A stretch of DNA of 64,000 nucleotides from positions 41,723 through 105,722 of the forward strand of contig KV425588.1 in assembly GCA_001632425.1 (NCBI GenBank), read 5' to 3'. Of this stretch, positions 59,195 to 64,000 are shown in pieces. Origin of the DNA: Neolentinus lepideus HHB14362 ss-1. Taxonomy: Eukaryota > Basidiomycota > Agaricomycetes > Gloeophyllales > Gloeophyllaceae. Position 1 is the stretch's first letter. Each line of letters begins with the position of its first letter. A program made the position numbers and the translations under genes. The notes under the pieces are model-generated. The model was not told where the DNA came from and did no database searches. It saw only the letters and a list, made by a program, of their open reading frames with translations.

Positions 59195-62100
59195 CGACAA
59201 GCTCGCCAATTTGGTTAGACTGGTCGGGTCCAGGTATTCTTAGGGCGCGGTTCATAGGGTGCCCGGTATGTAAAAAGATTCCACTTCCTGCCTGGGCATC
59301 GGCCTTGCTGTTGTTGATGCAGGAACCATCTGTGTAGATGACTAGGTGTTCATCCTGTATGTTAAGGCCTGGCGCTGGGGCCTGAAGTCGGTAGGCAGGT
59401 GATGTTGAAGTCTCGGAGGGGTCGAGGAATATGCGGAAGCATTCTGCAAGGTGCGTCTTTGCTGTTACCGTGGGGTTGAACGTGATTTTACCTCGTTCTA
59501 GCCTCGCTTGCCTGTTCTTTTCGAGGCGGCGGTGGGTGAGTGTCAGATTATCCTGTGGTGGCTTGGATGATATATTTGTGAGGGGAGAGAAGGAGTCGAG
59601 GATTGCGCGTGCGGTCTTAGCACATTTATGTGGGTTTTTACATCCATCTCGTCGATCCTGCTTGCATGGTTCGCAAGCGCAGTTTCTTTGGGGGTTGTGT
59701 CGAGGTTGGGGAGCAGTGTTATCCAGTCGTTTGGCCATGTGTATTAGTCCACTGACTCTTTGGGAGGTGGACATGTGCGTCCCTACTAAGCAGGCAATTT
59801 TTGGCACTCTGTAGGTTCGGGGTGGGCTGCCCAGATGATAGAAAGCAGGCATCTGGCGCTTCAGCCCTTGTGAGAGCTGTACTGGGGCGAATGATACACC
59901 GTAGTGTTTTGCCGTGCGTAGCATCGACAGGGCATATACCGGAAGGGTGGAGGCTCGCTTACCGCGAGTGGGTACGTCCCACTTCTGGAGGAAGGTGTTA
60001 AGGCGGGTTTGGTCGGGTATGCCATCGGGGGCAAGCTGGTTTATTAGGATATCAACTACGAATGCCCAGGTTGGGCGGGAGGGGCTTATGTCCAAGTATT
60101 CGCAAAGCCAGGTAAGCTCAATTGCTTCGTTTCGGGAGCGTATATCTAGGAGGCTTATGCCCCCGTGAGGTCTATCTTTGTAGAGATGATCTAGGGAGAT
60201 CGGCGGGTGGAGTGTATCAGTCCAAATGAAAGCACGGGTGAGTTTTTCTAATGCTAGTTCTATGTTTTGCGGCATCCCTTGTACCTTGGCTAAGTATTGG
60301 GACATGCCACCAATAGTCCATTGTACCATGGTGGATTTGCTAGAGAGGGTAGGGTGGCTTCGCTGGAAGCGTGCTAAGGTGTGGGATATTTTATCTATGA
60401 CTGGTTCCCAGGGGGTTATATTACTGACATCATTCCCGATCCATGCTCCTAGGGAGCGTATTGCTTCCCCGTCTTTCGCAATGTGGACTGATGCTGGGAG
60501 TGGATCATCTTCGGGGTTTAGGCAGCGGGTTGTGAGGACTGCTTGTCGGTGCGTTGCAGTGCCGATGGGGATGATTTCTGTTTTTTCAGTATTGAATTTT
60601 GCGCCGGAGGCACAACACCAGCAGTCGAGTATTGTCTGGAGGTTATCATATCGGTCGGATTGTTTGAGATATATTGTTGTATCATCAGCAAATAGTGTAA
60701 CCAGTACTTTGTCTGCTATGCCGGGAATAGAGTAGCCATGGAGGTGGGGGGAGTTTCGAAGCATGCAGGCTAGGGGTTCAATGGCTAGGTTGAATAAGAG
60801 GCAGGAGAGTGGGTCGCCTTGGCGTACCCCACAGGACACGCGGAACGGGGTGCTTAGTACACCATTTATCATTACTTGGGTATATGCGGATGAGTATAGG
60901 GACTTGACTGTTGCAATGAAGAGGTGGGGGAGTTTGAATTTGTCTAGGACAGCCCAAAGGTAGTCGTGATCAATGCGATCATAAGCTTTTTCTTGGTCGA
61001 GGGCTATTATTGTGCCATTTTCCTCAGTGGCTTCGGCAAAACTTATCATTGCTTGTGAGAGACAGACGTGGTTGAATATCGATCTGCCTGGTACGAAGCC
61101 GGCTTGGTCTCGGTGGATGAGGTCATTAGCGTGGTCTGCCAGTTGTAGTGCGAGGGCTTTGGTTAGAATTTTGTAATCTGAGTTGAGGAGGGTAATCGGG
61201 CGGTAGTTTGCGATATTACTTCTGTCTGTTTTCTTAAATATTGGGCACATCCAGCCAGATGTGAACGTTGTTGTCGGGTCTATCCCATGTTTCTGAATAT
61301 CGGTAAATACATGGGTTAAGGTTTTTATAATGTTAAAGGATGGTTGGTTTAGCTTATTTTGTTGTTGGTGAATATCGTGTAGTTTCTTCCATAGTTCATA
61401 TGGTATCCCATCCAGGCCAGTTGCGGTGCCCGTTTTGGACTTCTTTAGTGATTCGGCTATGTGCTTTGTCTCCAGGAGGTCTTGGAGGTGTGTCTCAGTG
61501 TCAGGTGGGAGTTGTTGGGGTAGTGGTATGGAGTCTAGCACTTCTTCTCGGGCGGGTAAGTGAGCTTCAGGTGGGCGGGAGAGTTGGTCCGCTAGTTGGA
61601 GAGATTCGTGGTAGTTTCTCGCAATCTCAGCCATTTTGTCAGAACGGGATGCAAAGGCTCGAGGATTTGACTCAGGGATCTCTAAGGTGTGTATTAGATC
61701 ACGAGGAGTCTTCACACTAAGTACGCGTGATAGGTATTTGGAAGGGGTTTCGCCCTTGGCCACCCAGCGGGCCTGTCCGTGTATTTGGGCGCGTGCAAAG
61801 CGCTTCTTATGTAGGTGGTCGATTTCGCTTTCCAAGAGTGTTGCATGGGTGCGTAGGTTTTCGGAGGTGTCGAGGTTGGGGTCGTTTTGGGTGCATGATA
61901 GGTCTTTTTGCAGGGCATGAATTCGGCTTGTTATCTTCGCTAACGACTCTTTGGCGTGTCGTTTAGCGATATCGGTGATTGTGGTTTTGTAGGTTTGCCA
62001 TAGGCATTGCGCATTGTCGACATCTGTTCGGTTTATTAATGACAGTGAGTTCTGTAGTTCTATGCCTGTTGCGGTGACTTTTTCAATCAGGTTGTTATCA

Positions 62101-63056
62101 TTGATGAGGCCTAGTGGCCATGTCCATCGGCCAGCACCAATGTGTGGTGCATCGAGGGGCGAGAAGCGTAGAGTGGTTAGACGATGGTCAGATGGGACTA
62201 CTGAGGACGAGATAGTCCAGTCACGTATATTAGGTAGGTGGGAGCGCTTTGTGTATACCCTGTCAATGCGGGACATTCGGGCTGAACTATTGTGGTAGGT
62301 GAATACTCTTTCCGTGTCGTGATCAGCGCGCCACCCATCAATTACATTTAGGGCAAGGCGCACATCTCTAAGGGCATTCGTGGCTGGTGCAGGGTCAGCA
62401 TGAGGTGGGGATCGGTCAATTGGGTCTTCAACTATGTTGAAGTCACCCATCATGAAATCGGGCTTGGGTAGGGCATGGGTTTCCCAGTAGGTGGATATTT
62501 TGGCCCAGAAGTCTGGATGCTGTGTATATTCATTCGGTGCATAGACATTGAGGATCGAAAAGCGCTTCGATTTGTGCCATTTTGTTGACAGCAGTACCGC
62601 ACAGCCAGGTATTACTTCAGTAAATTCAAGATCATTTATGTTGGCAATTTCTCTATTTATGACGAAGGCGACGCCAGCGGAGGCTGTAGGTCGGTCAGGG
62701 TCAGGGGAATTTAGTACGTGTAGGTGTTTTGAATACAGTTCCTGTATATTATCTGAGTATTCATTATTTAGGTGGGTTTCTTGGATTGCTAGGATACTGA
62801 GGCATTGGTCTCGCATTAGGGAGTGGATGCTACCCCACTTTGATATGGGGGAGTGGCCAAGCTGTTGGGAATGGCGGCCATTCATGTTTAGGGATCCTAA
62901 TGTTATATTTGCTCTTGTGTTACGACTGATGTTGTTCAGTCGGACAGCGAGGTTCGGTGGAGCCGCGTTGTGATGGGGGAGGTCATGATGGTGGTTATCA
63001 GGTGGGAGATCGAGGTCTGAGGTGGCGTGAGGGCTGCGTCTGGTGCTGGGATGCAC

Positions 63057-63899
63057 TTGGTGGAGCTGATGCTCGTTATTGTGGTGGAGTGGAGGGGAGA
63101 GGGAGAAGGATGCACCGCCGAGGCAGGCCTGCCACCGATCTCCTCGGATGCATCAGTACAGGTTGCTCCGACGGGAGGAGGCACACCCATTCCTCGTCTG
63201 GGGAGGTGTGAACCAGGAACTGTTACAGGGACCGCATGGGAGGGGTGTGGGTTTGTTGTGGTGGTCGAATTACTTAGCCTGGGTTTCGTCCAGTTTACGG
63301 GTCAGGGTCAGCTTGCCCAGCTGTCACGGGGAGCTATGCATAGGTACATTGGCTGCTGTCTCGAGTCAGGCAGTTAGGGTACAGAGCTTAAGCCTCTCGG
63401 CACGGCACACTCAGGCCTGAATAGGCCGCCATTTTTGGCTTGCGCCGATGTTGTCAGGCAGACTCACTTTCCCGTCCTGTATACAGTCGGTATATTTGGG
63501 TGGGTCTGCTGGTAGGGAACATGCTGTTGCTGGCTCAATGGCATGCTGGTTTGGGCCGAGCTAGTGGGCAAACGAGAATGCTTGTATAGCATTGACAGGG
63601 GTGGGTACAGAGATTCATGTAGTATTTACAGCGCTTTTTACATATTAGGATAGTATGTAAGGTAAGGAGTGTGCGACATCTGTGGTTTTTGGTGTGGTAA
63701 GGATGATATAGGGTTGTGTGGCAGAAGCGGCAGTGACAGGTTGAATTGAAGTCCGCGAGGGCATGCTGAATGCGCTCAGTAGTGGTGCGAGTTGAGGCAC
63801 ACTATAGGTTAGGGTTGCGCCAGGTAGTACAGGAAAGAATAAGGAGGGATATAGTGGGCATAGGCAGGCGCGCTAGGCAGTGCAGCAGGTTTTATATGA
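63057..63899. other. LINE spacer between ORF1 and ORF2
   Basis: About 840 bp between the stop of ORF1 and the proposed beginning of ORF2. Minus-strand frames here are proline/serine-rich (for example at 63190-62936) and overlap the start of ORF2 in another frame, so part may be coding by frameshift or by an earlier ORF2 start. No other feature. Confidence 0.4.
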
Positions 63900-64000
63900 T
63901 TATGGGGCTGGCGCTACAGGCGGGGGAGGCGGTGGTGGTTGCTGCTGGCCCAGTCCCCGTCTCCCGCCCCGTCCTTGGCCGCGTTGGCCATTTTGGCCAC
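63900..64000 (-). CDS. LINE ORF1 C-terminus, partial
   Basis: The frame entering at the window edge reads GQNGQRGQGRGGRRGL, then GQQQPPPPPPVAPAP and a TAA at 63902-63900. Gly/Arg/Gln- and proline-rich ends are usual for the RNA-binding ORF1 protein of LINEs. Only about 33 residues are visible, so the assignment rests on position upstream of ORF2 and composition. Confidence 0.5.
   Translation of the reverse strand, partial: GQNGQRGQGRGGRRGLGQQQPPPPPPPVAPAP

Larger units (their letters stand above)
56544..63056 (-). pseudogene. LINE ORF2 polyprotein, split by an insertion
   Basis: Part 1 runs 63056-59191, part 2 57780-56544; without the insertion they form one frame of 1,701 codons. Domains: endonuclease near the start (ITLGSLNMNGR, LAIQETHL, PDFMMGDFNIVED, SDHRLTTLRF); reverse transcriptase with GLDGIPYELWKKL, YRPITLLNSDYKIL, QAGFVPGRSI, LDQEKAYDRIDHDYLW, GVRQGDPLSCLLFNLAIEPL and the catalytic FADDT; a CACEPCKQDRRDGCKNPHKC cluster; RNase H with YTDGSC, GELVAV and TDSMYVIEG, then EWVKGHNGDPGNEAADGLAR; and last CPFCKDSADNLDHILLEC. 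The insertion separates the RNase H glutamate from the next aspartate. The ORF opens with GTG at 63056; the true start is not clear. Domain 1 and RT may still be made as a truncated product ending shortly inside the insert. Confidence 0.88.
56424..64000 (-). mobile_element. LINE (EN-RT-RNase H type), 5' end outside the window
   Basis: A minus-strand non-LTR retrotransposon with poly(A) tail, a giant ORF2 (AP endonuclease, reverse transcriptase, Cys/His cluster, RNase H, C-terminal CCHC-like finger) and the end of an upstream ORF1. The domain order fits the Tad1/I-type LINEs of fungi. ORF2 is preserved except for one 1.4-kb insertion, so the copy is young. No long terminal repeats are present. 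The 5' end and most of ORF1 lie beyond 64000. Confidence 0.9.

Overview
The window looks like nuclear DNA of a filamentous basidiomycete, most likely an Agaricom­ycete. Genes sit close together on both strands and are cut by many introns of about 45-60 nt (GT...AG, twice apparently GC...AG). The gene set is typical of mushrooms (Zn2Cys6 and C2H2 regulators, F-box genes, small secreted proteins of unknown function), and a LINE with a poly(A) tail occupies the right end. There is no sign of bacterial organisation (no operons or Shine-Dalgarno sites). No tRNA, rRNA or CRISPR array was recognised. Gene models were spliced by hand from reading frame, splice sites and family resemblance; exon lengths were checked for phase.

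Layout. 1.3-4.6 kb: a ten-exon gene for an unrecognised 917-aa protein. 5.1-6.65 kb (minus): a RAI1/DXO-type RNA 5'-end decapping nuclease. 7.5-10.6 kb: a local duplication holding an orphan membrane-anchored protein gene and a decayed copy. 11.2-14.5 kb (minus): a Crz1-type calcineurin-pathway zinc-finger factor. 15.6-18.45 kb: two diverged non-coding elements side by side with candidate terminal inverted repeats. 18.8-20.3 kb: an F-box gene and a frameshifted F-box relic. 20.9-27.4 kb: a secreted protein, a small single-pass membrane protein, a poorly resolved gene and a secreted Pro/Ser/Val repeat protein. 28.3-32.2 kb (minus): a 24-exon Zn2Cys6/fungal_trans regulator. 33.1-37.1 kb (plus): a JmjC oxygenase and a PAF-acetylhydrolase-like lipase. 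37.6-39.5 kb (minus): a class I histone deacetylase. 41.4-43.9 kb (minus): an unknown 788-aa protein with a PCNA-box-like tail. 44.3-47.8 kb (minus): two tandem C2H2 regulator paralogues related to the Crz1-like gene. 49.0-54.4 kb (plus): an LRRC40-like leucine-rich-repeat protein and a WD40/DUF2415 protein. 56.4-64.0 kb (minus): a LINE whose ORF2 is split in the RNase H domain by a 1.4-kb inserted element.

The genes do not form one pathway or an evident secondary-metabolite cluster. Themes are transcriptional regulation (four DNA-binding regulators, one HDAC, one JmjC protein), RNA quality control, secreted or surface proteins, and repeat turnover. The most informative structures are the nested insertion in the LINE (clean 4-bp target duplication, frame restored on removal), the microexon-rich regulator, and the two gene/element duplications at different stages of decay.
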